Source: Chloroflexota bacterium (GTDB lineage Bacteria; Chloroflexota; Dehalococcoidia; Lucifugimonadales; Lucifugimonadaceae). Taken from it: 61,264 nucleotides of DNA. The notes beneath the pieces are model-generated. The model saw only the letters and a list, made by a program, of their open reading frames with translations, did not search any database and had not been told where the DNA came from. The DNA is taken from positions 1-61,264 of the forward strand of contig JABIHL010000124.1 of assembly GCA_018649665.1 (NCBI GenBank). Direction: 5' to 3'. A program made the position numbers and the translations under genes. Positions 24,576 to 32,962 of the stretch are shown piece after piece. The first letter of the stretch is position 1. Each line of letters opens with the position of its first letter.

Positions 24576-25880
24576 TTGAGCAAAGATCAGGCAACCGAAC
24601 AACCAACAGAATCGTCGAGCAGCCCGCCAGAGACGATTGGTGACCGTGGAACAATTTCACGGATGTTGCCCGACACCCTCGCATCAGCCTTCCGATCGCT
24701 AAGCAATCGTAACTTCCGGTTTCTTTGGTTTGGCCAACTTCTCTCAGCCACCGCGATGCACGCCGATATGGTCGCTCGAAGTTGGCTCGTATGGGATCTC
24801 ACAGGCTCATCCACTTCCGTTGCGTCGGTTCTTGTAGCAAGAGCAGTACCAATGCTTATTCTCGGGCTTATTGGCGGTGTAGCTGCTGACAGGTTCGATC
24901 GTCGCAAGCTGTTGATGGTCATCCAGATCTGGACGCTGCTGATGCACATCTTGATGGCCGTGTTGCTGTTGGCTGGCGTAATCGAACTGTGGCACGTGTA
25001 CGTACTGGCGTTTGGGCTCGGTGCCGGAATGGCAATGAACCAGCCGGTGCGAACTTCGATCATTCCGAATCTGGTCGATCAGAAAAACATGATGAACGCC
25101 ATGTCGTTGAATTCGATTGCGATCAACAGCACAAGGCTCATTGGACCAGCGTTGATCGCAATATTGATTGCTGCTACGGATGTTGGCTGGGCCTACGTAT
25201 GGGCGGCGGCTGCGTTCGTATTGGTGATCATATTGACCACCAAAATTGAAATTCCTCACATTCCGGTTACGGGTGGACGAGGAAATCCGATTCACCAACT
25301 GATCGAAGGATTCGTGTTCATCGGTCAGCACCGAGCGATTTTGGCTTTGGTGTTGTTGGGTCTTGGTCCGCTGGCGATCGGGTTCTCACATCAGGTGTTG
25401 CTGCCTCAGTTGGTTCAAGAACAGTACGGATATGGCATCGCTCTAATGGGAGTTCTAACGTCTGTAGGGGCGGTCGGTGGTCTGGCCGGCGGTCTGTTTA
25501 TCGCTTCTCGAAAAGAAGTGTCTTACAAAGGCAAGTTGATGCTGTTCTCAGCGGGTTCCTACGGATTCGCCCTTCTCGGATTCGCAGGCGCAACCTACTT
25601 GTGGATGGCTTTCCCGTTAATTATTTGGATAGGTGCTTCACAGACCCTATTCCGAGCAGGCAATAGCGCAACGCTAATGGAACTCGCCCCTGATCGACTT
25701 AGGGGTCGAATCATCTCGGCAACTCTTCTCGATACCGCCCTTTCTCCTGCCGCGGGAATAGCCGCGGGGTTCGTTGCCGATCAATACGGCGTTAGCGCTG
25801 GATACATGCTGCTTTCGGCAGGGTGTCTCGGAGTCGTGGCACTTACTCTCGCAATCTATCCGAAGATAAAAGACCTCTAG
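24576..25880 (+). CDS. MFS transporter (MFS_3 / EntS-like)
   Basis: A 434-residue protein with about 12 hydrophobic helices after a polar 40-residue N-terminus. The start SNRNFRFLWFGQLLSATAMH and the loop motif GGVAADRFDRRKLL (MFS motif A) fit the enterobactin-exporter-like MFS_3 group. Members export siderophores, drugs or metabolites by proton antiport. TTG is the start. It follows the HEAT-repeat gene and precedes an enolase-superfamily gene by 161 bp. Substrate unknown. Confidence 0.87.
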   Translation: MSKDQATEQPTESSSSPPETIGDRGTISRMLPDTLASAFRSLSNRNFRFLWFGQLLSATAMHADMVARSWLVWDLTGSSTSVASVLVARAVPMLILGLIGGVAADRFDRRKLLMVIQIWTLLMHILMAVLLLAGVIELWHVYVLAFGLGAGMAMNQPVRTSIIPNLVDQKNMMNAMSLNSIAINSTRLIGPALIAILIAATDVGWAYVWAAAAFVLVIILTTKIEIPHIPVTGGRGNPIHQLIEGFVFIGQHRAILALVLLGLGPLAIGFSHQVLLPQLVQEQYGYGIALMGVLTSVGAVGGLAGGLFIASRKEVSYKGKLMLFSAGSYGFALLGFAGATYLWMAFPLIIWIGASQTLFRAGNSATLMELAPDRLRGRIISATLLDTALSPAAGIAAGFVADQYGVSAGYMLLSAGCLGVVALTLAIYPKIKDL

Positions 25881-26041
25881 TCGTTTCTTTCTTCTGGGAC
25901 CGATACGGCATAAAATGTTGCCGATTCGAGTTCACTGAATCTGCGTATTCGAACGTTTCGAATCACACGTTCAACTCGGTGCTTCAGCCGAACGAGCGAC
26001 TTTCCTACCCCAGCAACGATCAAGACCTCCCCCTAAAAACA

Positions 26042-27190
26042 ATGAAAATCACCGATATCAAAACGTTCCTCGTTAAGGGCGGAAACCGCAATTGGGTTTT
26101 CTGCAAAGTTGAAACCGACGAAGGCGTTCACGGCTGGGGTGAAGGTACGCTCGAACGACACGAGCAGGCTGTTGAATCTGGCATCAAGGCCCTTTCTGAA
26201 CGACTGATTGGTCGTGACCCGACTCAGATCGAACGTAACTGGCAGATCATGTACCGCCACGGATTTTGGCGCGGTGGAGCGGTGATGGGTTCGGCGATGG
26301 CTGCGATTGATATTGCGCTGTGGGATGTGACCGGCAAGCTATACAACCTTCCTGTGTACAAAATGCTCGGGGGTGCCGTTCGAGATCGAGTTCGAGCGTA
26401 CACACACGCTGGCGATCTTCGAGGTGGCTGGGACGCTGTCGATCAAGGGTTCACCGGCTTCAAAACAGGCGGTTGGGATCTGAGCAAGCCAGCGTTCCAC
26501 GAAAAAGAGGGTGCTGATTATCTTCACGAGAAGATCAAGGAGATGAGAGATCATCTGGGTCCTGATATGGAGATCATGATCGACAACCACGGACGCTCAA
26601 GGCCGTCCGAGGCAATTCGTCGAATGGCAGCCGTCGAAGAGTTCGATATCACCTTCTTCGAAGAGCCAATTGCACCCGATAATCTCGATGCAATGGAGCA
26701 GATTCGAAATTCTGACATCAAGATGGATATCGCTACTGGTGAACGACTGTTCTTCAGGTACGGATTCCGAGATATTTTGCACCGACGGCTTACTGATGTG
26801 ATTCAGCCGGATATCGCCCACACTGGCGGTATTTCCGAAATCAAGAGAATCGCTTCGATGGCTGAAATCGAGTACATCAAGTTCGCACCCCACAACCCGA
26901 ACGGTCCGATCGCAACCGCTGCTTCGATGCATGTTTGTGCGACGGTTCCGAACTTCCTGATTTTGGAAACGGCTAGAGACATGCCTTGGCACGACAAGAT
27001 TCAAACGACTCCGCTTGAGATCAAAGACGGTTACTTCGAACTACCAACTGCACCGGGGCTTGGAACTGATCTGGACGAATCGATTATCGCCGAACGAACA
27101 TTCGATCCCGACAAGGAGAGAACGCTCGGAAATGCGGGCAGTGATTCGGGAAGCTGGAACGCTGAAGATATGTCGCCAGCCGACGTTTAA
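26042..27190 (+). CDS. Mandelate racemase/muconate lactonizing enzyme family, galactonate dehydratase-like
   Basis: A third enolase-superfamily enzyme, 382 residues. I placed the start at ATG 26042 (MKITDIKTFLV), because the open frame back to 25823 overlaps the MFS gene and lacks family character. Metal ligands lie in IMIDNHGRS (Asp), FFEEPIAPDN (Glu) and ATGERLF (Glu). The catalytic histidine lies in FAPHNPNGP. The N-terminal part (ETDEGVHGWGE, ALWDVTGKLYNLPVYKMLGG) is very close to that of the enzyme at 10051-11220, so the two are likely paralogues with different acid-sugar substrates. It probably shares a transcript with the HAD phosphatase 47 bp downstream. Confidence 0.88.
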   Translation: MKITDIKTFLVKGGNRNWVFCKVETDEGVHGWGEGTLERHEQAVESGIKALSERLIGRDPTQIERNWQIMYRHGFWRGGAVMGSAMAAIDIALWDVTGKLYNLPVYKMLGGAVRDRVRAYTHAGDLRGGWDAVDQGFTGFKTGGWDLSKPAFHEKEGADYLHEKIKEMRDHLGPDMEIMIDNHGRSRPSEAIRRMAAVEEFDITFFEEPIAPDNLDAMEQIRNSDIKMDIATGERLFFRYGFRDILHRRLTDVIQPDIAHTGGISEIKRIASMAEIEYIKFAPHNPNGPIATAASMHVCATVPNFLILETARDMPWHDKIQTTPLEIKDGYFELPTAPGLGTDLDESIIAERTFDPDKERTLGNAGSDSGSWNAEDMSPADV

Positions 27191-27237
27191 GTCTCGTATC
27201 CAACCATCTACTCAGGGCTACATTTACGATTTCATAT

Positions 27238-27918
27238 ATGACTAATCAAAAATTCAGCGCGGCACTTTTCGATATGGACGATACGCTGATCGATCGGCAC
27301 TCAGCGTATGGCGATGTGTACAGAGTGCTTTACGACCAGCATGAGGCGATTCACGGCTCAATCAGTTGGGAAGATGCGTTCGAATATTTCTGGACGCTTT
27401 CACCCGATAACGCCACCGAACCTCGTGAGGCGTTTCTAGCGATTCAAAATAAATTCCCGGGCGTGACTGGTGATCCCGATTCTCACTACGACTTCTACTT
27501 TTCGAACATGGTGAAGTTCATGAAAGTGCTTCCGGGCGCAGTCGAGTTTGTCGATTGGATGAATTCAAAGAGCGTCGCCTGGGGAGTAGTGACCAACGGC
27601 GATCAATTCCAGCATCAGAAAGCCGAAGCGACTGGTCTCGATAAGAAGGCTCCATTCGTGCTGGCTTCGAAGATATTCGGGGTTAACAAGCCTGCGCCTG
27701 AAGTGTTCATGGAAGCTGTTCGGCTTCTTGGAGTAGAAGGTCTTAAAACCGAAGATGTTTTGTTTGTTGGCGACAACCCGTACACCGACATCATTGGTGC
27801 TCACGGCGTAGGAATGAAGACGGCGTGGATACGAATGGGGCGTGAATATCCGAGCGATGCGCCCACTCCCAACTACATAGTCGATCACGTCGAAGAGTTG
27901 AAGCACTTATTGGCGTAG
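27238..27918 (+). CDS. HAD-superfamily hydrolase (subfamily IA)
   Basis: A 226-residue phosphatase of the haloacid dehalogenase superfamily. Motif I is FDMDDTLID, with the nucleophile and acid/base Asp pair. Motif II is VVTNGD, motif III the Lys in VNKPAPEVF, and motif IV VGDNPYTDI. A helical cap (C1) lies between motifs I and II. Relatives dephosphorylate sugar phosphates, phosphoglycolate or nucleotides. It is 47 bp downstream of the enolase-superfamily enzyme, which suggests a sugar-phosphate role; this is inference. Confidence 0.87.
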   Translation: MTNQKFSAALFDMDDTLIDRHSAYGDVYRVLYDQHEAIHGSISWEDAFEYFWTLSPDNATEPREAFLAIQNKFPGVTGDPDSHYDFYFSNMVKFMKVLPGAVEFVDWMNSKSVAWGVVTNGDQFQHQKAEATGLDKKAPFVLASKIFGVNKPAPEVFMEAVRLLGVEGLKTEDVLFVGDNPYTDIIGAHGVGMKTAWIRMGREYPSDAPTPNYIVDHVEELKHLLA

Positions 27919-27928
27919 AGTGCCTAAA

Positions 27929-27954
27929 TTCCCAAGTGCGTTCGAGGGATCTGG
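27929..27954 (+). repeat. Dispersed intergenic repeat, copy 2
   Basis: Matches the stretch at 14107-14132 with two mismatches over 26 bp. It lies 10 bp after the stop of the HAD gene, the same kind of place (just downstream of a plus-strand stop) as copy 1. Confidence 0.45.
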
Positions 27955-28176
27955 CGCGGAGTGCGCTGGGCTACTTTCGAAGCTACAGGGTTTTAAATCT
28001 CTCCGAAGGCAACGCCAACAAACCGTAATCCCCTTCCCCAGACCCTTCACTCCGCTGACTACGTTCAGGGAATCGGGTGTTTCCTATGTGGTGTTGACGG
28101 GCAAGTTGAGTCGTCTTTCAAGTTTCACGATTCGACTTTCCTTACGAAGTCTGTGCCTTAGCTTGCGCTGACTCTC

Positions 28177-28217
28177 CCCAATTTCGTTGAAGCGGTCTAC
28201 AATTCCGCCAAATTGGG
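28177..28217. promoter_or_regulatory. Inverted repeat upstream of Gfo/Idh/MocA gene
   Basis: Arms CCCAATTT and AAATTGGG are separated by 25 bp, and the right arm ends 9 bp before the TTG start at 28227. It could be a repressor operator or an mRNA hairpin covering the ribosome-binding region. Confidence 0.35.
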
Positions 28218-28226
28218 CAGTGCACA

Positions 28227-29303
28227 TTGCGTGCGCTCGAAACGGCAGCTAAAGAACGAAAGCGAGATAGCAATTTGGTTGGAGTAGCAGTACTAGGCAC
28301 CGGACGTATCGGCGGTAGCTACATTGATGTAGTGAATCAGACTCCCGGAGCAGTCCTCAAAGTAGTTGCCGAGCAGCGAGCAGAAGCAGCAGCTCCGTGG
28401 GAAGACAAATACCCGGACGTTGAGTTTGTTTCCGACTATAAAGCCGTACTCGAGCGAGACGATGTCGACATTGTGATCGGCACTCTCCCGCACTGGCTCC
28501 ACTACCAGGCAGGTCTCGACGCAGCCGAAGCCGGCAAGAACGTGTTCATGGAGAAGCCTCTTGCGTTGACATCGTCGGAAGGCCGACAGATGATCGATGC
28601 GGCGGCAGCGAACGGTGTGAAGCTGATGACTGCTCACACCCAACGCTACTACCCAGCGGTTCAGGCAATGAAGAAGCTTGTCGATTCGAAGCGGCTAGGC
28701 GAACTGGTGATGGCTCACGATATGTGGCACAAGCCTTACCAGCCGTGGACTCGTCCTCCATGGATGCTGATCGGATCTAAGGGTGGCGGAATGGGTCAGA
28801 TGGACGGCACTCACGAGATCGATCGGCTTATGTGGATTATGGGCGACGATATCGAGACTGTTAGTGCGCAGATCGGACAGGTCACATACCCACGATCTGA
28901 GAACCCAGAGATCGATTGCGATGACACTGCGATGTGTTTCTTACGCTGGAAATCTGGCAAGGTAGCGACGATTAGTCGAATGGCTTGGCGTGTGGGTGCT
29001 ACCGAGTATGGTGGAGACTTCTTTTTCTCGAACGGAATGGCTCGCTTCAGACTCAAGTACGGCAGTGCAGAAGGGCAAGAGACGGCCCTTTACGTTGCCG
29101 ATACCGAGGAAGGCAATTGGCAGAAGGAAGAAATTCCTGAGAACAATCCGTTGCTCGAAGAGTTCACTGAATATGTTCAGTCGATCGAACGCGGTGATAC
29201 CGATACTCCGATTCCACAGGAACACGGTTTGCGCGTGCTAAGGGTGTTCGAAGCCACTGAGGAGTCGGCCCGAACTGGTCGAGAGGTAAAGATTGACTGG
29301 TAG
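28227..29303 (+). CDS. Gfo/Idh/MocA family oxidoreductase
   Basis: A second dehydrogenase of this family, 358 residues, starting at TTG. The Rossmann fold starts VGVAVLGTGRIGGSYID. The catalytic-lysine motif is MEKPLALT, the equivalent of EKP. The C-terminal domain contains GGGMGQMDGTHEID, with the substrate-binding histidine typical of sugar dehydrogenases. It shows no close similarity to the copy at 11429-12604 outside the fold. It is first of a three-gene run with a DUF3754 protein (start overlaps its stop) and a HAD phosphatase. Confidence 0.87.
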   Translation: MRALETAAKERKRDSNLVGVAVLGTGRIGGSYIDVVNQTPGAVLKVVAEQRAEAAAPWEDKYPDVEFVSDYKAVLERDDVDIVIGTLPHWLHYQAGLDAAEAGKNVFMEKPLALTSSEGRQMIDAAAANGVKLMTAHTQRYYPAVQAMKKLVDSKRLGELVMAHDMWHKPYQPWTRPPWMLIGSKGGGMGQMDGTHEIDRLMWIMGDDIETVSAQIGQVTYPRSENPEIDCDDTAMCFLRWKSGKVATISRMAWRVGATEYGGDFFFSNGMARFRLKYGSAEGQETALYVADTEEGNWQKEEIPENNPLLEEFTEYVQSIERGDTDTPIPQEHGLRVLRVFEATEESARTGREVKIDW

Positions 29304-30537
29304 ATGGTTTGGACTCGGATTTCTTAGTTCGAGATTTAAGCTAACCAGCGTCTACGAATCAGGATTCACGCGTCCGGACAACAGGTTCATTCCTGTTGGT
29401 TCGGACGACCTGATCGAATTTCTATCGCAAGACAAAGTAACTTTTGGCGAACAAAGTTCGAGGTTGCATGACGTTTCTCGATGGATGATACGTATTCTCG
29501 AACAGGAGAAATCGGCGTTTGAGCGCGCACTGACTCGCGCCTACTCTAGAGTTAATCCAGATCGTGAAACGATCGAGCTGATGAACAGCGATTCGCCTGA
29601 TGAATCCGAGTTCCAGCTCCTGAATTCGAAGATTCAGCACATGCTCGAAAAAGCTAACTTCGAGCAGCTTTCCGACGATCAGGTCAAGACTGCCCTCGAA
29701 GCCGGTAGTACGCATGGCATCAAAGTAAAAATCGATGAAGATGGGCTTGAGGAAATGTCGATTTGGGTGCGAGGCCGTTCGACCGCACCTTTTCACCGTC
29801 GCACGCTAAAACACCCGATCAGCGGTGAGACTAGCTCAGTTGCCATATTCAATCGACTCGCGTTAATTACGCGACCAGTTAGCGAGTCTAACGTTCAGGT
29901 TCGATTGTTCAAGGACATCCCTATTCGAGACGTCGAAGCCCTGTTGCCGAACGCAAATGTGAGTATGGGCATCCGTGACGCCGTGATGATGGTAGGCAGT
30001 GGTGCCGGGGCCGTCTGGACCGTAGCTGCAAAAGTACTGGCGGTTGGATTAGTTGCTGCGAGCCAGTTGCTATGGGTGATAGCGATTCCTTTGGGGGGAC
30101 TGTTCTGGAAAGTCTTCTCGGGCTACCGTCGAGCGATCAAAGATCGTGATTCTAACCGTGCGAAGCATCTGTATTTCCAAAGTTTGGGTTCGAACAGGAG
30201 CGCCATTCACCTGATCTCGTTCATGATCTGCGAAGAGGAGATCAAGGAAGCGGTTCTTATGTACGCGTTCTGCTTGGATGCCGAGAGCGATGGACGTACT
30301 ACGACTGGACCCGAAATGAAGTTAGAGATCGAACGCTATTTACACAAGCTCACGGAAATCGAAGTCGATTTCGATATCGATGACGCAATCGAAACACTCG
30401 ACCGACTCAATCTGTGGAAGGATCGATCGCAGTTACAGGTGATTGGCATAGATGAGGCAGCTACGAAGCTCGAACTTCACTGCCAGCAAGGTCTATCACG
30501 CGATTACCACGCCGGACTATTAGGAATCGCCGAGTAG
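29293..30537 (+). CDS. DUF3754 (TMEM143-like) membrane protein
   Basis: A 414-residue protein with the DUF3754 pattern known from bacteria, plants and human TMEM143. A soluble N-terminal half is followed by VRLFKDIPIRDVEALLPNAN, two hydrophobic helices (about 235-280), then the YFQSLGSNRSAIHLI block and EEIKEAVLMYAF. The molecular function of the family is not established. TTG at 29293 overlaps the end of the Gfo/Idh/MocA gene by 11 bp and its own stop overlaps the HAD start by one base, so the three genes are probably translationally coupled. Confidence 0.8.
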   Translation: MTGRWFGLGFLSSRFKLTSVYESGFTRPDNRFIPVGSDDLIEFLSQDKVTFGEQSSRLHDVSRWMIRILEQEKSAFERALTRAYSRVNPDRETIELMNSDSPDESEFQLLNSKIQHMLEKANFEQLSDDQVKTALEAGSTHGIKVKIDEDGLEEMSIWVRGRSTAPFHRRTLKHPISGETSSVAIFNRLALITRPVSESNVQVRLFKDIPIRDVEALLPNANVSMGIRDAVMMVGSGAGAVWTVAAKVLAVGLVAASQLLWVIAIPLGGLFWKVFSGYRRAIKDRDSNRAKHLYFQSLGSNRSAIHLISFMICEEEIKEAVLMYAFCLDAESDGRTTTGPEMKLEIERYLHKLTEIEVDFDIDDAIETLDRLNLWKDRSQLQVIGIDEAATKLELHCQQGLSRDYHAGLLGIAE

Positions 30538-31334
30538 TGGCGAAGCTCAGGGCTGTGCTATTCGACCTAGACGACACGCTGCTTCCAGAAATGGTGCCAG
30601 AGCGAGAGGCACTGTTGGTTGCCTGTGGTTTGGCGGCTGATAGGTACGACGCCGACCCTGAAAAGATGCTGGAAACCGTCGATGAGTCATGCCGTAGGCT
30701 TTGGGCCCAGTGGAAGACACCGATTGTATATTCCGAGATCGCCTATTCCGTTTGGGAAGGTTTATGGGGACCGACGGATACCGCTGAATCGAATTTAGGG
30801 AACGACAACGAAACGATCACCAAGTACAAGCGAGAAGTTTGGGATGAGGTGCTATCTGTCCATGGAATCGAGGATTCAGGTCTCCGTGACGACATCATCG
30901 AGCTTCACAGAATTGAACGCCTAAAACGCTTGAAGCCGTTTGATGGAGCGATCGAGATTATCGAACAGATCAAAGAGCTGTATCCGATAGCTATCGTTAC
31001 GAACGGATCGCCAGCGGTACAACGATTCAAGCTACGTGAATCGGGACTCGCTGACTACTTCGATGTCGTAGTGGCTTCGGGCGATGTGGGATTCGGTAAA
31101 CCAAGAGCCGAACCATTCAATGCTGCTCTAGAACAGTTGAACGTCCGCCCAGAAGAAGCCGTGATGATTGGCAATTCGTGGGGCAGTGATATTCGAGGTG
31201 CTTCGAATCTGGGAATGCCATCGATTTGGTTCAACGTCGATCAAGAATCACGACCTGACGATGGGGTCTCTCCAACGATCGAGCTCGATTCGCTGGAGAA
31301 AATCCCCGATGCAGTTCGCCAAATAGCCAATTAG
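30537..31334 (+). CDS. HAD-superfamily hydrolase
   Basis: A 265-residue HAD phosphatase starting at GTG that overlaps the previous stop by one base. Motifs are FDLDDTLLP (I), IVTNGSP (II), GFGKPRAEPF (III Lys) and MIGNSWGSDI (IV). A larger helical cap than in the HAD gene at 27238 lies between I and II. It probably dephosphorylates a small metabolite. It is coupled to the DUF3754 gene, and the two are likely co-expressed with the Gfo/Idh/MocA enzyme. Confidence 0.85.
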   Translation: MAKLRAVLFDLDDTLLPEMVPEREALLVACGLAADRYDADPEKMLETVDESCRRLWAQWKTPIVYSEIAYSVWEGLWGPTDTAESNLGNDNETITKYKREVWDEVLSVHGIEDSGLRDDIIELHRIERLKRLKPFDGAIEIIEQIKELYPIAIVTNGSPAVQRFKLRESGLADYFDVVVASGDVGFGKPRAEPFNAALEQLNVRPEEAVMIGNSWGSDIRGASNLGMPSIWFNVDQESRPDDGVSPTIELDSLEKIPDAVRQIAN

Positions 31335-31347
31335 CGGAAGGGGCGCT

Positions 31348-32121
31348 CTAGACGCCGAGTCCGCCCTGAACGATCTTGTCGTCTCGGACTATATCTCCGA
31401 GGTGGAGCGTGTGCGACGAATCGTTGATAGTTCCGATGCTCCAACCGTGTTTTCCGAAGCTGAATCTGCTTATCGAGCAGTTGAAAATGTCGGTGCGCAT
31501 GGCGAGACGATTATCTATGCCCATGATGTAGTGGAACAAAGCGCGCATTGTGTCGCCGTGGCTGACGATAGCAATGGTGTGATTGCCAGACTTTTCGTAC
31601 CAGTCCTCGTTGTAGAGAATTTCGTCTTCGATCCAGTTTGATGCTCGGCGTTCGACCCAGCGCATTGTTTCGCCGTCGGCAGCCTTGAAGTACTTCCCCT
31701 TCTCGGCCATGAGCAATCGAACTTCGGTCGGCATTACGTCCTTGGCAAGTTTTCCTCGCCATCCGGGAGTCTGCTTTTCGATTATTTCATCGACCCTGGT
31801 GAACTCGGCGTTGGGAATGCCCATGCCCTTGAGCACGCCCTCGGTGGTCTGCACAGCCCGTACAAGCGAAGATGAGTAGATCTTGTCGAACTTCACACCT
31901 TCCTCGCCAAGTCGTGCGCCAGCGGCTTCAGCTTGTTGGTGTCCTCGATCAGTCATCGGAGCATCGAAATTAACACCGGCAGCGATGCCTGGGGTTATGT
32001 TCGACTGTGATTCGCCGTGCCTGATGAAATAAAGATCGAATTCAACGTTGTCGTGAATCAAGTCAAAGGTCTCCGAGTGAAGTTGTCGTCTGCGGAAAAT
32101 GCAGCAAACGAACCGTATCAC
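31348..32121 (-). CDS. Histidine phosphatase family protein (phosphoglycerate mutase-like)
   Basis: A branch-1 histidine phosphatase. The signature FIRHGESQSN carries the phospho-accepting His, SSSLVRAVQTTE the conserved Arg, and VSHGDTMRAL the second catalytic His. The frame opens at 32121, but the first 20-25 residues look unlike the family. The TTG at 32061 gives a more usual length of about 237 residues. Members range from phosphoglycerate mutases to sugar-phosphate and phospholipid phosphatases, so the substrate is open. It is convergent with the HAD gene, 13 bp apart. Confidence 0.83.
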   Translation of the reverse strand: MIRFVCCIFRRRQLHSETFDLIHDNVEFDLYFIRHGESQSNITPGIAAGVNFDAPMTDRGHQQAEAAGARLGEEGVKFDKIYSSSLVRAVQTTEGVLKGMGIPNAEFTRVDEIIEKQTPGWRGKLAKDVMPTEVRLLMAEKGKYFKAADGETMRWVERRASNWIEDEILYNEDWYEKSGNHTIAIVSHGDTMRALFHYIMGIDNRLAMRTDIFNCSISRFSFGKHGWSIGTINDSSHTLHLGDIVRDDKIVQGGLGV

Positions 32122-32153
32122 CGGCGAGGCAGTGGATGGGCGAAAACTTTCGA

Positions 32154-32414
32154 CTACGGAACTAGGAATGCTGGATCAATAAGTCCGGGATTTCCGTGTT
32201 CGTTGGAAGGAAGATCAGTTTCGAGACGAGTCAAAGAGATTTCGACGAACTCATCGAGCAGGTTCCAGTCACTCGATATATTGTCCCGCCACGCAACGAC
32301 GTCATCTGGATCGAGCGCCACGAGGTAGTCGTATAGCGCTTTTACGCTCGGACCGGAGAGGACTTTGTTCTCGCTTAATTCCTGATCGAGGTTTAGCCCT
32401 GATGAATTGGACAT
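32154..32414 (-). CDS. Small acidic protein coupled to the metalloprotease gene
   Basis: An 86-residue acidic protein I do not recognise, mostly helical in pattern. Its ATG overlaps the stop of the zinc-protease frame in TAATG, a strong sign of translational coupling. That makes it more likely to be a real gene, perhaps an accessory or inhibitor of the protease. No signal peptide or motif is seen. Confidence 0.5.
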   Translation of the reverse strand: MSNSSGLNLDQELSENKVLSGPSVKALYDYLVALDPDDVVAWRDNISSDWNLLDEFVEISLTRLETDLPSNEHGNPGLIDPAFLVP

Positions 32415-32962
32415 TACTTCGTACCAAAGGAGAGTTTTCCAAGTACGTGCTCTGCCGACCCACTCTGGTCCCTTGCCGAAATCAGCAAGAATTCAACGAA
32501 GTTCCGCATTGCGAGATTGTCGTCGAACTTCATCAAGCTAATACCTAAGTACGACTCGATTGTTCGCATTGCAGCCGCCTCGAAGGCCTGAGCTTGTGCT
32601 TCGTAAAGTCCTCGCAAAGTTGCATATTTACGTTCGTCATCACGGTCGACGATTTTTTGGTCGGGATTCTGGAAATCTTGATAGGCGTGACCAAGTTCAT
32701 GGAAATAGGTGCCGAGCGCTTGGATCGGCGACTCTTGCATGTCGACGTATACGTGAACTTTTCCGTCTAATCGATATTTGAACCCGATTTCACCCCTGAA
32801 ATCTGAACAGAACCCGAAGTTGTTCACATAAATCGGAACGTCCCATAGGAAGTAGTCGGTCATACACGCGTTGTACGATGCCGCAACAAACTGATCGTGC
32901 GGAAGAATATGAACAACGATTCTTTCGTTGTTGATATTCTTCCGGTTAGTAAGTAGTACCCC
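32414..32962 (-). CDS. Zinc metalloprotease domain, C-terminal part of a frameshifted lipoprotein gene
   Basis: This frame carries FHELGHAYQDF, an HExxH zinc-protease motif, in a domain with NINNERIVVHILPH, FLWDVPIYV and DMQESPIQALGTY. An ATG at 32863 opens an apparent 149-residue ORF. However, the frame is open up to 32962 and its upstream residues (VLLTNRKNINNERIVV) continue the domain, joining the end of the CARDB lipoprotein with a -1 shift at GGGG (32959-32962). The original product is therefore most likely one secreted lipoprotein of about 820 residues with CARDB domains followed by the protease. The downstream small gene is coupled to this stop. Confidence 0.75.
   Translation of the reverse strand, partial: GVLLTNRKNINNERIVVHILPHDQFVAASYNACMTDYFLWDVPIYVNNFGFCSDFRGEIGFKYRLDGKVHVYVDMQESPIQALGTYFHELGHAYQDFQNPDQKIVDRDDERKYATLRGLYEAQAQAFEAAAMRTIESYLGISLMKFDDNLAMRNFVEFLLISARDQSGSAEHVLGKLSFGTK

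Larger units (their letters stand above)
27919..28226. other. Intergenic region with repeat copy and inverted repeat
   Basis: A 308-bp gap. It begins with the second copy of a dispersed 26-bp repeat (27929-27954). It ends with an inverted repeat CCCAATTT (28177-28184) / AAATTGGG (28210-28217), 9 bp before the TTG start of the next gene. The 83-codon frame across it has no recognisable character. Confidence 0.45.

Noticed and set aside
24807-25331. 174-codon antisense ORF in the MFS gene
   Set aside because: Shadow of conserved membrane-helix codons; no family match.
25823-26041. N-terminal 73-residue extension of the enolase-superfamily enzyme
   Set aside because: Overlaps the MFS gene and lacks family character; ATG 26042 gives the standard start.
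32863-32863. ATG at 32863 as start of an independent 149-residue protease
   Set aside because: The in-frame residues upstream continue the protease domain, so the apparent start is internal.
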